Assembly (NCBI GenBank): GCA_032068765.1 | Contig: DAMBHY010000002.1 | Span: 182,388 to 246,387 of the forward strand | Direction: 5' to 3' | DNA: 64,000 nucleotides | DNA from: DAMBHY01 sp032068765 | Lineage (GTDB): Bacteria; Bacteroidota; Bacteroidia; Bacteroidales; Dysgonomonadaceae | Shown here: in pieces, positions 17,270-26,325 of the stretch | Layout: the number at the start of each line of letters is the position of its first letter | Numbering within the stretch: the stretch's first letter is position 1 | The notes under the pieces: model-generated | What the model was told of the DNA's origin: nothing | Seen by the model: only the letters and a program-made list of their open reading frames with translations | Databases searched by the model: none | Position numbers and translations under genes: made by a program

Positions 17270-18400
17270 ATGAAATTTTTATTTTCAGTTCAGGGAGAGG
17301 GTAGAGGTCATTTTACACAAGCGCTTTCGATGGCAGCCATTTTGCAGAAAGAAGGTCATGAGGTAGTAGCGGTGCTTGTTGGTAAAAGTGAATCGAGAGA
17401 AATTCCGAATTTCTTTTCCTCAAAAATTAATGCTCCCGTTTTTACTTTTAATAGTCCGAATTTTACCTCTTTCTACAAAAAGAAAAAACCGAATATTTTA
17501 ATTAGTGTTGTTGATAATTTTTCCCGACCCTACATATTTCGAAAAAGCATACGATTTGTAAAAAATAAAATTGAAGAATACAAGCCCGACGTTGTTATCA
17601 ACTTTTACGAGCTGATAACTGGGATGACGTATAGTTTGTATAAGCTGGACAAAAAACTAAATATCCCTTTGGTATGTATCGGTCATCAATACGTGCTTTT
17701 AAATCCCAATTTCAAAACCTCGAAAGAACAAGACTTAAAGTTTTATTTTCTTCGCACACTCACAAAATGGACATGCCAGCGTTCATCCAAAATTTTGGCT
17801 TTGTCTTTTAGAGATATGGAAGGGTATGCAAAACGAAATATTGTTACCGTTCCGCCCCTTTTACGGCCTGAAGTGTTTCAACATACTTCAAAATCGGGCG
17901 ATTATATTCACGGATATATGTTAAACACCGGTTTTTTTGAAGAAATACAAAAGTGGCATCTCAAAAATCCCGATGTCCCTTTGAGATTTTTTTGGGACAA
18001 AAAAGGTGCAGAAGAAATAACAAAAATTGATGATAACTTTCTGATTTATACATTAAATGACGAATTGTTCTTAGAGAGTATGGCTTCTTCTAAAGCTTAT
18101 GCGACCACATCTGGCTTTGAGTCTTTATGCGAAGCAATGTATTATGGAAAACCCATTTTAATGATTCCCGTGCATATTGAACAGGAGTTTAATGCCTATG
18201 ATGCAGGCTTGTCCGGTGCGGGTGTTAAAAGTAGCAAGTTCAAAATGAATAAGCTTTTAAGATTTATTCCCGATTATAAACCTGATGAAAAATTTAAACC
18301 TTGGGTTGAAAGTGCTGAAGAATTATTTATAAACGAAATTTGCAAAAAACCTCTCGATAACAAAGCATTAGATTACAAAATATTGTTCAAGGCAAAATAA
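17270..18400 (+). CDS. GT-B glycosyltransferase (MurG / UDP-glucuronosyltransferase-like)
   Basis: 376 aa without membrane helices. The N-terminal half begins FLFSVQGEGRGHFTQALSMA, the glycine-rich acceptor loop of MurG-like GT-B enzymes. The C-terminal half has the nucleotide-sugar binding region: ATTSGFESLCEAMYYGKPILMIPVHIEQEFNA (about 278-310), close to the GT1/GT28 pattern. Proteins of this type in Bacteroidota are annotated only as glycosyltransferases; acceptor and donor are unknown. It is a single-gene unit with its own -7 element and a terminator right after the stop. A peripheral membrane role in lipid or glycan assembly is an inference. Confidence 0.8.
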   Translation: MKFLFSVQGEGRGHFTQALSMAAILQKEGHEVVAVLVGKSESREIPNFFSSKINAPVFTFNSPNFTSFYKKKKPNILISVVDNFSRPYIFRKSIRFVKNKIEEYKPDVVINFYELITGMTYSLYKLDKKLNIPLVCIGHQYVLLNPNFKTSKEQDLKFYFLRTLTKWTCQRSSKILALSFRDMEGYAKRNIVTVPPLLRPEVFQHTSKSGDYIHGYMLNTGFFEEIQKWHLKNPDVPLRFFWDKKGAEEITKIDDNFLIYTLNDELFLESMASSKAYATTSGFESLCEAMYYGKPILMIPVHIEQEFNAYDAGLSGAGVKSSKFKMNKLLRFIPDYKPDEKFKPWVESAEELFINEICKKPLDNKALDYKILFKAK

Positions 18401-18401
18401 A

Positions 18402-18423
18402 AAAGGAAGTGAAAACTTCCTTT
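18402..18423. terminator. Bidirectional terminator
   Basis: Perfect 9-bp stem AAAGGAAGT / ACTTCCTTT with a GAAA tetraloop. It ends the glycosyltransferase gene and, on the minus strand, lies 5 bases past the 3' end of tRNA-Thr. Confidence 0.85.
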
Positions 18424-18427
18424 ATTG

Positions 18428-18500
18428 AGCCACAAGCGAGACTTGAACTCGCGACCGACGCGTTACGAATGCGTTACTCTACCAACTGAGCTATTGTGGC
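18428..18500 (-). tRNA. tRNA-Thr (CGT)
   Basis: A 73-nt cloverleaf: acceptor GCCACAA/TTGTGGC with discriminator T, D-stem GCTC/GAGT (one G-U pair), T-arm GCGAG/CTCGC with TTCAAGT. The loop TTCGTAA gives anticodon CGT, threonine codon ACG. The anticodon stem ACGCA/CGCGT has an A31-C39 mismatch beside the loop. CCA is not encoded. A TACTTTTG element lies just upstream on the minus strand. Confidence 0.9.
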
Positions 18501-18514
18501 ATTTTTTGAGACTA

Positions 18515-18522
18515 CAAAAGTA
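18515..18522 (-). promoter_or_regulatory. -7 promoter element of tRNA-Thr
   Basis: TACTTTTG on the minus strand, 14 bases before the tRNA 5' end. Confidence 0.7.
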
Positions 18523-18544
18523 TAAAATTTTATTTATGTAAAAT

Positions 18545-18587
18545 AAAAAACTCCGAACTATGTTGCAACTTAGTTCGGAGTTTTTTT
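18545..18587 (-). terminator. Terminator of the pta-ackA operon
   Basis: Stem CTCCGAACTA / TAGTTCGGAG flanked by A and T runs, a few bases past the ackA stop. It separates ackA from tRNA-Thr. Confidence 0.88.
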
Positions 18588-18604
18588 ATAATTAGAAATT
18601 ATAT

Positions 18605-19804
18605 CTACTTATTAAGAATTTCTTCCGTATCGCGTGCGATAGTCAATTCCTCGTCGGTAGGCACGATTACAACTTTTACTTTCGATGTAGGTTTGCTGAT
18701 AACGATTTCTTTTGCTCTTACAGAAGCATTTAATTCGTTATCCAGTTCTATTCCCATAAATTCCATTTCTTTACAAACATATTCACGTGTAACGGCTTGA
18801 TTTTCTCCAACTCCACCAGTAAATACCAAAATGTCCAAACCACCAAGTATTGCAGCATACGAACCAATATATTTTTTAATACGATAATTGTACGCTTCCA
18901 TTGCGAGAATTGCACGGGGATTATTTTGTTTGATAGCCGCTTCAAGCTCGCGCATGTCGGATGAAACGCCAGACATTCCTAAAACACCTGAGAATTTATT
19001 GATTAATGTAGAGAATGCCTCTTTACCGAGATTTTCTTTATCCATAATGAAAGATGTCAAACCCGGATCAATATCGCCGCAACGTGTACCCATGATTAAT
19101 CCTTCAACGGGAGTCATACCCATACTTGTGTCGATTGATTTTCCATTTTTAATCGCAGTAAGAGAGCCACCATTACCAATATGAGCAGTAATGATACGTT
19201 GATCTTCAAAAGGAACATTCAATATTTCACACACACGTTTTGAAACATATCTGTGGCTTGTGCCATGAAAACCATAACGACGAATTCCATGCTTTTCATA
19301 CAAAGAATACGGAAGTCCGTACATATACGCATAATCAGGCATAGTCTGATGGAAAGCAGTGTCAAATACTGCAACCTGAGGAATATTCGGCATCAATTCT
19401 TTGATTGCATTGATACCTTTTAGGTTTGGTGGATTGTGCAGCGGTGCTAATTCTATACATTTTTCCAAAGTTTTTACAACTTCTTCATTGATGAGAACAC
19501 TTTCATTGAATGCTTCACCACCATGAACTACACGGTGACCAACTGCGTCGATTTCTTCTAATGACTTTATGCATCCGTATTTATCGCTTAATAAAACTCC
19601 CAAAATATATTCGATTCCTGCACGGTGTTCCAAAATTTCCCCTTCCAACTGTACTTTATTGTCATTTGGTAAAGTCAGTTTAAGGAACGATCCTTTCATC
19701 CCTATTTTTTCAACAACGCCTTGTGCAACAACTTCTTGGCTTTCCATTTCGAAAAGCTTGTATTTGATTGAGGAACTTCCACAATTTAAAACTAAAATTT
19801 TCAT
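18605..19804 (-). CDS. ackA: Acetate kinase
   Basis: 399 aa, the standard length. ASKHA fold with ILVLNCGSSSIKYKLFEM at the start (phosphate 1), GHRVVHGG near residue 90, FDTAFHQTMP near 150, RRYGFHGTSHRYVS, TAHIGNGGSLTAIKNGKSIDTSMG (phosphate 2), and LVFTGGVGEN. It makes ATP and acetate from acetyl phosphate in the cytoplasm. It is the last gene of a three-gene operon read from pta; the intergenic gap to the dehydrogenase-like gene is 19 bases and a strong terminator follows. With Pta it forms the main fermentative ATP route from acetyl-CoA. Confidence 0.96.
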   Translation of the reverse strand: MKILVLNCGSSSIKYKLFEMESQEVVAQGVVEKIGMKGSFLKLTLPNDNKVQLEGEILEHRAGIEYILGVLLSDKYGCIKSLEEIDAVGHRVVHGGEAFNESVLINEEVVKTLEKCIELAPLHNPPNLKGINAIKELMPNIPQVAVFDTAFHQTMPDYAYMYGLPYSLYEKHGIRRYGFHGTSHRYVSKRVCEILNVPFEDQRIITAHIGNGGSLTAIKNGKSIDTSMGMTPVEGLIMGTRCGDIDPGLTSFIMDKENLGKEAFSTLINKFSGVLGMSGVSSDMRELEAAIKQNNPRAILAMEAYNYRIKKYIGSYAAILGGLDILVFTGGVGENQAVTREYVCKEMEFMGIELDNELNASVRAKEIVISKPTSKVKVVIVPTDEELTIARDTEEILNK

Positions 19805-19823
19805 ACGTGTTATTGCTTTTTAA

Positions 19824-20804
19824 TTAGTTAAACAAAGTAGGGTTTTCGGAAATAATATTTCCATTATCATCATAGATGTAAAAACCTTTTTTTATAAGTT
19901 TTCCGAACTGTTTAGAACGATAAAGTTTCCAAAGAATTGGATTTGGTTTGTACTGAACTTTTCCGTAGTCATTAAACATTTCTTCCATAATCATTACAAT
20001 TCTGCCGATTCCTATTCTGTCCGCCATTTCAAATATTCCCATGCGTTGACCATAAATGATGGTGAAAGTTTCTTCAATTTCTTTCATTGTGCAGATGCGT
20101 TCCATCAATACTTGGCAGGCTTCATTCAGCATTGTTACCATAATGCGCATGCTTACGTTGCCATTGCTTTCATTGATTTTGTGTGGAAGATAATTGATAA
20201 GTTTTGCAAATATTTCCATTCTGTTGTAAACTTCATCCGAAGTATACATTCCTTTTGAAATTTCAAGAATGCGTGCGTCAGGATGAGCTACGGGGAAATA
20301 TGTGGCTACACATCTGTTTTTGTGAGTCAATTCTGCTGCAAGTTCACTTATGATTACGGTGGAACTATTTGAAGCTATGATAGCATCTTCGTCCAAAACA
20401 TTTTCCAGTTTTTTGAAAACTTCTTTACGCAACTCTTTATTCCGGGTACCATCTTCAGAGTGGCGTGTGCATTCAATAACCAAATCACATCCCTTGAAGT
20501 CATCATAGTTGAGAGTTGGCGTGATTCGATTCATAATCACTTTTTTCTCAGATTGAGTAAGTCCCCAGCTCTGAATTTTTTCATCCATAAATTGGTCGAT
20601 TTTTGTCATTGCATATTCTGTCCATTCTTGGGAATCTTCCAGAAAAATGACTTCCATGCCTGAAGTTGCAGCGTGATAGATTATGGTACGACCATCTTTT
20701 CCTCCGCCTATAACACCAATTTTTGAGAACATAGGTTTATTATGTTGATTTACATCAATATTTAAACCATAGTCTTTGATAGGTTCGATTGTTAAATTAC
20801 CCAT
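19824..20804 (-). CDS. 3-hydroxyacyl-CoA dehydrogenase-like protein with altered active site
   Basis: 326 aa with the two-domain plan of 3-hydroxyacyl-CoA dehydrogenases: Rossmann fold from about residue 27 (IGVIGGGKDGRTI), ASNSSTVIISELA near 143, and an all-alpha C-terminal domain starting near 208. The catalytic His of the family (in the THFFNP context) aligns with Tyr169 (ATYFPVAHP), and the conserved Asn of VVNR aligns with Met219 (VSMR); the Glu of LVEI is kept (ILEI). So NAD binding looks intact but dehydrogenase activity is doubtful. It sits between pta and ackA with gaps of 16 and 19 bases and is surely co-transcribed. A role in acetyl-CoA/acetate metabolism, perhaps redox sensing, is only inferred. 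Confidence 0.7.
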   Translation of the reverse strand: MGNLTIEPIKDYGLNIDVNQHNKPMFSKIGVIGGGKDGRTIIYHAATSGMEVIFLEDSQEWTEYAMTKIDQFMDEKIQSWGLTQSEKKVIMNRITPTLNYDDFKGCDLVIECTRHSEDGTRNKELRKEVFKKLENVLDEDAIIASNSSTVIISELAAELTHKNRCVATYFPVAHPDARILEISKGMYTSDEVYNRMEIFAKLINYLPHKINESNGNVSMRIMVTMLNEACQVLMERICTMKEIEETFTIIYGQRMGIFEMADRIGIGRIVMIMEEMFNDYGKVQYKPNPILWKLYRSKQFGKLIKKGFYIYDDNGNIISENPTLFN

Positions 20805-20820
20805 GATATATAGTTTGAAA

Positions 20821-21834
20821 TTAATTTTTTTGTTTCATGCCAATGGCTTGATTAGCAGCAATTGCCACCATAATGTAAATGTCTTCCACAGAACATCCGC
20901 GTGAAAGGTCGTTGACAGGAGCTGCCATTCCTTGTAAAATAGGACCGATAGCTTCTGCATTGCCTAATCTTTGAACTAATTTATAACCGATATTTCCTGC
21001 TTCCAAAGTTGGAAAAACCAAAACATTTGCTTTACCGGCAATTTCACTTCCAGGGGCTTTCTTTTCTCCCACTGATGGAACAAGAGCAGCATCAGCTTGA
21101 AATTCTCCATCAATGTGTAAATGAGGAGCCCTTTCTTTGGCAATTTGTGTAGCAGTTCTTACTTTGTCAACCATTTCGTGTTCGGCGCTGCCTTTTGTAG
21201 AGAAACTCAGCATAGCAACTTTGGGTTCTACTCCAATAATATTTTTTGCAGTTTTGGCAGAAGCGATGGCTATTGATGCCAGTTCGTCAGCATTAGGATT
21301 AGGCATTACCGCACAGTCTGCAAAAAGAAGAATACCGTCTTTCCCGTATTCCGATGTTTTGGTGAACATGATAAAAGCTCCCGAAACGACACTTACACCG
21401 GGTAAAGTTTTGATAATTTGCAAAGCAGGACGAAGTACATCTCCAGTTGTATTTTCAGCACCAGCAATTTCTCCATCTGCATCACCATTTTTAATCATCA
21501 AACAAGCAAGATAAAGTGGATTTTCTACCAAAGGCAAAGCTTTTTCGGCTGTCATGCCTTTTGAACCTCTCAATTTCACCAAAAGGTCTATGTATTCTTG
21601 CTTTTTGTCGTTATTTTTTGGATCAACGATTGTACATTTATCAATGTTTTTAAGCCCTAATTCTCCAGCCAATTTTTTAATTTCATCTGGATTACCTAAT
21701 AGGATTAAATCCGCAACTCCTTCATTAATAATTTTTTCACTTGCCTGGAGTGTTCTTTTTTCTGTTCCTTCAGGAAGTACAATACGTTGTTTATCGGTTT
21801 TTGCCCGATTGATAATTTCTTCTAATAAATTCAT
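20821..21834 (-). CDS. pta: Phosphate acetyltransferase
   Basis: 337 aa, the compact Pta form made only of the catalytic PTA_PTB domain (no DRTGG or P-loop N-terminal part). Signatures: IVLPEGTEKRTLQA at the start, MLSFSTKGSAEHEMVDKV, ELQAD-type DGEFQADAALVP, ANVLVFPTLEAGNIGYKLVQRLG and GPILQGMAAPVNDLSRG. It converts acetyl-CoA and phosphate to acetyl phosphate and CoA. First gene of pta - dehydrogenase-like - ackA, read on the minus strand from a promoter 67 bases upstream. Confidence 0.95.
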   Translation of the reverse strand: MNLLEEIINRAKTDKQRIVLPEGTEKRTLQASEKIINEGVADLILLGNPDEIKKLAGELGLKNIDKCTIVDPKNNDKKQEYIDLLVKLRGSKGMTAEKALPLVENPLYLACLMIKNGDADGEIAGAENTTGDVLRPALQIIKTLPGVSVVSGAFIMFTKTSEYGKDGILLFADCAVMPNPNADELASIAIASAKTAKNIIGVEPKVAMLSFSTKGSAEHEMVDKVRTATQIAKERAPHLHIDGEFQADAALVPSVGEKKAPGSEIAGKANVLVFPTLEAGNIGYKLVQRLGNAEAIGPILQGMAAPVNDLSRGCSVEDIYIMVAIAANQAIGMKQKN

Positions 21835-21901
21835 AAGTATAAAAAATTGGGTTTATATTAGAGGTTGTATAATGCTGTCAAAATGTAAATATTTAATGCT
21901 G

Positions 21902-21935
21902 CAAAATTACTAAAAATTGATTCATAAATAGCAAA
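21902..21935 (-). promoter_or_regulatory. Promoter of the pta operon
   Basis: On the minus strand TTTG (21935-21932), a 22-base spacer and TAATTTTG (21909-21902). The -7 matches consensus and the spacer is one base longer than usual. It gives a leader of about 60 bases. Confidence 0.55.
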
Positions 21936-22114
21936 ATAATACCTTAAAATAAATAAGATACATGATAAATTTGCAACGCAGTAATAGTTTTTATTTTTGG
22001 TTAAATAAGTTTTTTTGGCAAAGAAAAGAAACTGAAAAAAGAACTGTTTGGATATATTAACACAGTTTCTACTGAATTATTAGTTATTTTGCTGTTCGAA
22101 ATGAATCAAACTAT

Positions 22115-22879
22115 ATGGGTAAAATTATAGCTTTAGCAAATCAAAAAGGCGGTGTTGGGAAAACCACTACAACCATCAATCTAGCAGCTTCACTAGCAGC
22201 TTTAGAGAAAAAAGTATTGGTTGTGGATGCTGATCCTCAGGCCAATGCATCGTCTGGTTTGGGTATCGATATCCGGAATATCGGAAAAACAATATATGAA
22301 GGTCTGATTGGTAAGGCAGTTTCTATAGAGCTGATTACTAAAACTCCGTTCGAGAATATTGACATAATTTCTTCTCACATCAATCTGGTTGGTGCTGAGT
22401 TAGAAATGGTGCAAATGGACAATCGTGAAAGAAAGATGGCCGAAATATTGCATCCTTTAAAATCACGTTACGATTATATTTTAATTGACTGTTCTCCATC
22501 TTTGGGGATTATTACTGTAAATGCACTTACTGCGGCAGATTCAATTATAATCCCTGTACAATGTGAATATTTTGCATTGGAAGGTTTGACTAAATTGCTT
22601 AATACTATCAAGATTATTAAATCCAAACTCAATCAAAAGCTAGAAATCGAAGGCTTTCTACTGACAATGTATGATGCGCGTCTTCGCCTTCATAATCAGA
22701 TTTACGAAGAAGTGAAAAATCATTTCCAGGAATTGGTGTTTACAACTGTAATTCAAAGAAATGTGACACTCAGTGAATCGCAAAGTCATGCCAAACCTGC
22801 ATTGATGTATGACGCGGGATCTAAAGGAGCGCTTAACTACATGCAGTTGGCACAAGAGCTGATTGATAAAAATAACTAA
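22115..22879 (+). CDS. parA: Chromosome-partitioning ATPase ParA/Soj
   Basis: 254 aa deviant Walker ATPase: KGGVGKTTTTINLAASLA (residues 10-27), DADPQANASSGLG, and YDYILIDCSPSLGIITVNAL (Walker B region). It has no N-terminal helix-turn-helix, so it is the chromosomal Soj type. It binds DNA non-specifically as an ATP dimer and moves ParB-parS complexes to segregate origins. It is followed 36 bases later by parB and then by the DUF5683 and mltD genes, the usual Bacteroidota order. No clear parS palindrome was seen in the window by eye. Confidence 0.95.
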   Translation: MGKIIALANQKGGVGKTTTTINLAASLAALEKKVLVVDADPQANASSGLGIDIRNIGKTIYEGLIGKAVSIELITKTPFENIDIISSHINLVGAELEMVQMDNRERKMAEILHPLKSRYDYILIDCSPSLGIITVNALTAADSIIIPVQCEYFALEGLTKLLNTIKIIKSKLNQKLEIEGFLLTMYDARLRLHNQIYEEVKNHFQELVFTTVIQRNVTLSESQSHAKPALMYDAGSKGALNYMQLAQELIDKNN

Positions 22880-22915
22880 CTTTGTAATCTACACAATATT
22901 TAGAAAATCAAAAAT

Positions 22916-23806
22916 ATGTCCAAAAAAAATGTACTTGGCAGAGGCTTGGATGCCTTGATAACAATGGATGATGCGGTTCCTCAAGGGTCTACATCGATAA
23001 ATGAAGTTTTATTATCCCAAATACATCCCAATCCCGACCAACCTCGCCGTATGTTTGACGAAGAGGCATTGGAAGAATTGACAGCTTCCATCAAAAAGAT
23101 TGGGGTTATTCAGCCAATTACATTGCGTCAGATTTCTTCTGATTCTTATCAGATTATAGCAGGCGAACGCAGATACCGATCATCTCTAAAAGCCGGTTTG
23201 GAATCTATTCCTGCTTATATTAAATCGGTGGATGATGAAGAAGTGATGGAAATGGCGTTGATAGAAAATATTCAACGTGAGGATTTAAATTCAATTGAAA
23301 TCGCACTGGCATATCAAAATTTGATTGATACACTCTCTATCACTCAGGAGCAGTTAAGTGAAAGAGTAGGAAAGAAACGAGCTACCATTACCAATTATCT
23401 TCGTTTGCTGAAACTTCCCGCAGAAGTGCAAATGGGCGTGAAAGATAAAAAGATTGACATGGGGCATGCACGCGCGCTTATTGCTATCGAGAATCCTGTT
23501 GAACAATTGAGAGTTTATAATAAAATTGTAAACGAAGGATTGTCAGTAAGAAAAGTGGAAGCTCTCGTGAAAGCTATAGAAAACGGTGAATCAATTGATG
23601 ACCAAAATTCAAACAAGAAAAATAAGTCTTCTGAAGAAGATTTATATCCTGATTTTGAAATGCTTACAAAACATCTTTCGAATTACTTTAAGTCACCGGT
23701 AAAATTTACATGTGATAAAAAAGGAAAAGGAAAAATTACAATTCCATTTACTTCAAGTGATGATTTAACAAGAATTATTGCAGTTCTTGACAAAATAAAA
23801 AAATAA
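22916..23806 (+). CDS. parB: Chromosome-partitioning protein ParB
   Basis: 296 aa. N-terminal CTPase/ParB domain: LSQIHPNPDQPRRMFDEEALEELTASI near residue 40 and IIAGERRYRSSLKAG with the GERRYR box near 82. Central helix-turn-helix: ALAYQNLIDTLSITQEQLSERVGKKRATITNYLRLLKLP (about 124-162), then MGHARALIAIE. Residues about 225-245 are a charged linker before a short C-terminal dimerisation domain. It loads on parS as a CTP-dependent clamp and is the substrate of ParA, whose gene lies directly upstream. Spacing to the next gene is 5 bases. Confidence 0.95.
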   Translation: MSKKNVLGRGLDALITMDDAVPQGSTSINEVLLSQIHPNPDQPRRMFDEEALEELTASIKKIGVIQPITLRQISSDSYQIIAGERRYRSSLKAGLESIPAYIKSVDDEEVMEMALIENIQREDLNSIEIALAYQNLIDTLSITQEQLSERVGKKRATITNYLRLLKLPAEVQMGVKDKKIDMGHARALIAIENPVEQLRVYNKIVNEGLSVRKVEALVKAIENGESIDDQNSNKKNKSSEEDLYPDFEMLTKHLSNYFKSPVKFTCDKKGKGKITIPFTSSDDLTRIIAVLDKIKK

Positions 23807-23811
23807 TAAGG

Positions 23812-24477
23812 ATGAAAAGTAAAGTGGTAATTGTCATATTGTTTATTTTAAGTTTTTTAAATTTGAACGCTCAAAAAATTATTACCTCACCTACTATTGA
23901 TAAAAATTCTTCCAAAAATATACAATCATCCAATGATAGTATCAAACTGGTTGAAAAGATAGATTCGCCACTTTTCTCTGAATCATTCAAACCAAATCCT
24001 AAAAAAGCTGTAATATTATCCGCAATATTTCCTGGTTTAGGGCAAATTTATAATAGAAAATATTGGAAATTGCCCATTATATACGGTGGATTCGCAGGCG
24101 TAGCCTACGCAATTTCTTGGAACAACAAGTACTATCAGGATTATTACAATGGATATTTTGATATAATGGATAACGACCCGAATACCACCAGATGGTATAA
24201 ATTTGTGCCGTATGGTTCGGATCCAAAATCGTCAGAATCACTTTTGAAAGACAGACTCAAAAGAGGAAAAGATTTTTATCGGCGCAACAGAGATTTGAGT
24301 ATAATTATAGGTGTGGGCTTGTATGCCCTCAATATTGTAGACGCCTACGTAGATGCGCAATTATTTGATTTTGATATCAGTCCTGACATTTCAATGCATG
24401 TCAGCCCAAGTGTTAACTACGGCGGCAATCCATTGGTGTCAAACTCATATGGGCTTCAATTGGCTTTTCAATTTTAA
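23812..24477 (+). CDS. DUF5683 membrane protein
   Basis: 221 aa with a signal peptide (LSFLNLNAQ, about 20 residues). The family signature is PKKAVILSAIFPGLGQIYNRKYWKLPIIYGGFAGVAYAISWNN at about 63-105, an amphipathic segment of membrane type, followed by a second hydrophobic stretch LSIIIGVGLYALNIVDAYVDAQLFDFDIS near 162-190. DUF5683 proteins occur next to parB and mltD across Bacteroidota and are of unknown function. This position between segregation and peptidoglycan genes suggests, but does not prove, an envelope role linked to growth or division. Confidence 0.82.
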   Translation: MKSKVVIVILFILSFLNLNAQKIITSPTIDKNSSKNIQSSNDSIKLVEKIDSPLFSESFKPNPKKAVILSAIFPGLGQIYNRKYWKLPIIYGGFAGVAYAISWNNKYYQDYYNGYFDIMDNDPNTTRWYKFVPYGSDPKSSESLLKDRLKRGKDFYRRNRDLSIIIGVGLYALNIVDAYVDAQLFDFDISPDISMHVSPSVNYGGNPLVSNSYGLQLAFQF

Positions 24478-24531
24478 TTAAATTCATTATTAACCCCAAA
24501 ATATTTTAGGGTTATAATTTAACTTATAGAA

Positions 24532-26325
24532 ATGAATATGAAAAAAAATATATTGCTACTTATCTTATTATCAACTGTTTTTACAGCTGTTTATTCTCAA
24601 AACAAAATCATAAGACAAGATACTATACGCGATAACAACATTCAGGCCCCGGAAACCATGACTGAAAGTTTGAGCAAGCTACTATACGATTGGCAGCTCA
24701 ATTTCAGTACAAATGATGCCAACTGCAAGAATGGATTTAATGTCACATATCCCGATTCAGTATACATTCAGAAGTTGAGCAAACTTCCCACAAGAATGGA
24801 ACTATCGTTTAACAGTATCGTAAAGAAGTATATTGATATTTATACTTCACAAAACAGAAGTCAAGTATCCTATATGTTGGCTCTTGGCGAATATTATTTT
24901 CCGATCTTTGAACAGATGCTGGACAAATACGGACTTCCTTTAGAATTAAAATATTTGCCCGTTATTGAATCCAATTTAAATCCGAGTGCAGTTTCTCGTT
25001 CAGGTGCAACAGGATTATGGCAGTTTATGCTTCCAACCGCGCAGGGATATGGACTTGAAGTTACAAGTCTGGTGGATGAAAGACGTGACCCTTATAAAGC
25101 TTCAGAGGCTGCTGCAAGACATCTCAAAGACTTGTATAATATTTTCAAGGACTGGGAATTAGTGATTGCGGCATATAATAGTGGCGCTACTACTGTTACA
25201 AAAGCGATACAAAGAAGTGGTGGAAAACAAGATTACTGGTCTATTTATTACAATCTTCCTGCTCAAACACGAGGATATGTTCCTGCATTTATTGCTACGA
25301 ATTACATCATGAATTATTATGCCGATCACAATATCTGTCCTATGAAAACTAATAGTTTTGTAGGTCTTGATACGGTAAATGTGCGCAAAGAATTTCATTT
25401 AGAACAGATAGCCAATGTATTGAATATTCCTATTTTGGATTTAAGACGAATGAATCCTCAATTCAGGGACGATATAATTCCAGGTAACTACAAACCATAT
25501 TCTATCGTTCTTCCCATCAATAAAATGCTTGCATTTTTAGGAAAGAATGAAGAAATACTTAACTACAGAAAGGACCAATTGTTATCTCACAGAGCAGTTA
25601 CAGAAAAATATATAAATCCTGATAAGAAAGAAACAAAATATAAAAATACGTATCACACTGTAAAACGTGGAGAATCTTTAAAAGATATAGCTAATAAATA
25701 TGATGTTTCCGTATCTCAACTTAAGTCATGGAATAATTTGAGAAGAAGTACGGTTTCAAGAGGTAAAAAGCTTATTGTAAACAGAACTATTGAGGATGAC
25801 AGCCTGCTTCTGGTGAACGACCAAACGCTTGAGCCTTCTCATGTAACAGAACTTTCGAAAGAAGATAAGAAGACTGATAATGCGGTGGTAAATCGTTTAA
25901 GTGACGAAACCAAATCTACTAACAAACCAGTATCAAAACCTAAGAATACATATTATACGGTTAAGAAAGGAGACAATCTAGAAAAGATTGCTAATAAATT
26001 TGATATCTCCGTGAGTAGGCTTAAGAATATGAATGATCTAAGTAAGAATATCATTCAACCGGGGGATAAGCTTATTGTAGGAAAAAGTAATAACTCATAT
26101 GATTCATCATCGAATGATGAAGTTAGCTCAAAAAGCAGTAACAATAAAAAAACAAAATCTCAATCTTCAAAATCAAAAAATACTTATTACACAATTAAGG
26201 AAGGTGATAACCTGGATAGAATTGCGCGTAAATATGGCACTACTGTCAAAAAACTTAAAGCTATGAATGGTCTTACAAAAAATACTATTCAGCCGGGTGA
26301 TAAGCTGGTTGTCAAGAAAAAATAA
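24532..26325 (+). CDS. mltD: MltD-like lytic transglycosylase with three LysM domains
   Basis: 597 aa. Signal peptide to about residue 23 (VYSQ). GH23 Slt-type domain at about 115-300: LELKYLPVIESNLNPSAVSRSGATGLWQFM carries the catalytic Glu (VIES), then AAYNSG, the usual product-site loop. Three LysM repeats follow at about 372-420, 471-520 and 549-595, each of the form NTYYTVKKGDNLEKIANKF, separated by Ser/Lys-rich linkers. The enzyme cuts peptidoglycan glycan strands to 1,6-anhydro products, and the LysM domains bind glycan. The last gene of the par cluster overlaps its stop by one base. No lipobox is present, unlike Escherichia coli MltD. Confidence 0.92.
   Translation: MNMKKNILLLILLSTVFTAVYSQNKIIRQDTIRDNNIQAPETMTESLSKLLYDWQLNFSTNDANCKNGFNVTYPDSVYIQKLSKLPTRMELSFNSIVKKYIDIYTSQNRSQVSYMLALGEYYFPIFEQMLDKYGLPLELKYLPVIESNLNPSAVSRSGATGLWQFMLPTAQGYGLEVTSLVDERRDPYKASEAAARHLKDLYNIFKDWELVIAAYNSGATTVTKAIQRSGGKQDYWSIYYNLPAQTRGYVPAFIATNYIMNYYADHNICPMKTNSFVGLDTVNVRKEFHLEQIANVLNIPILDLRRMNPQFRDDIIPGNYKPYSIVLPINKMLAFLGKNEEILNYRKDQLLSHRAVTEKYINPDKKETKYKNTYHTVKRGESLKDIANKYDVSVSQLKSWNNLRRSTVSRGKKLIVNRTIEDDSLLLVNDQTLEPSHVTELSKEDKKTDNAVVNRLSDETKSTNKPVSKPKNTYYTVKKGDNLEKIANKFDISVSRLKNMNDLSKNIIQPGDKLIVGKSNNSYDSSSNDEVSSKSSNNKKTKSQSSKSKNTYYTIKEGDNLDRIARKYGTTVKKLKAMNGLTKNTIQPGDKLVVKKK

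Noticed and set aside
21835..22114. Search for parS or an origin near parAB
   Set aside because: No TGTTNCACGTGNAACA-like palindrome, DnaA-box cluster or dnaA gene was seen; parAB in this phylum need not lie at the origin.
24493..24514. AACCCcAAAAT / ATTTTaGGGTT hairpin between the DUF5683 gene and mltD
   Set aside because: Too weak and lacking a T run to be called a terminator inside a conserved operon.
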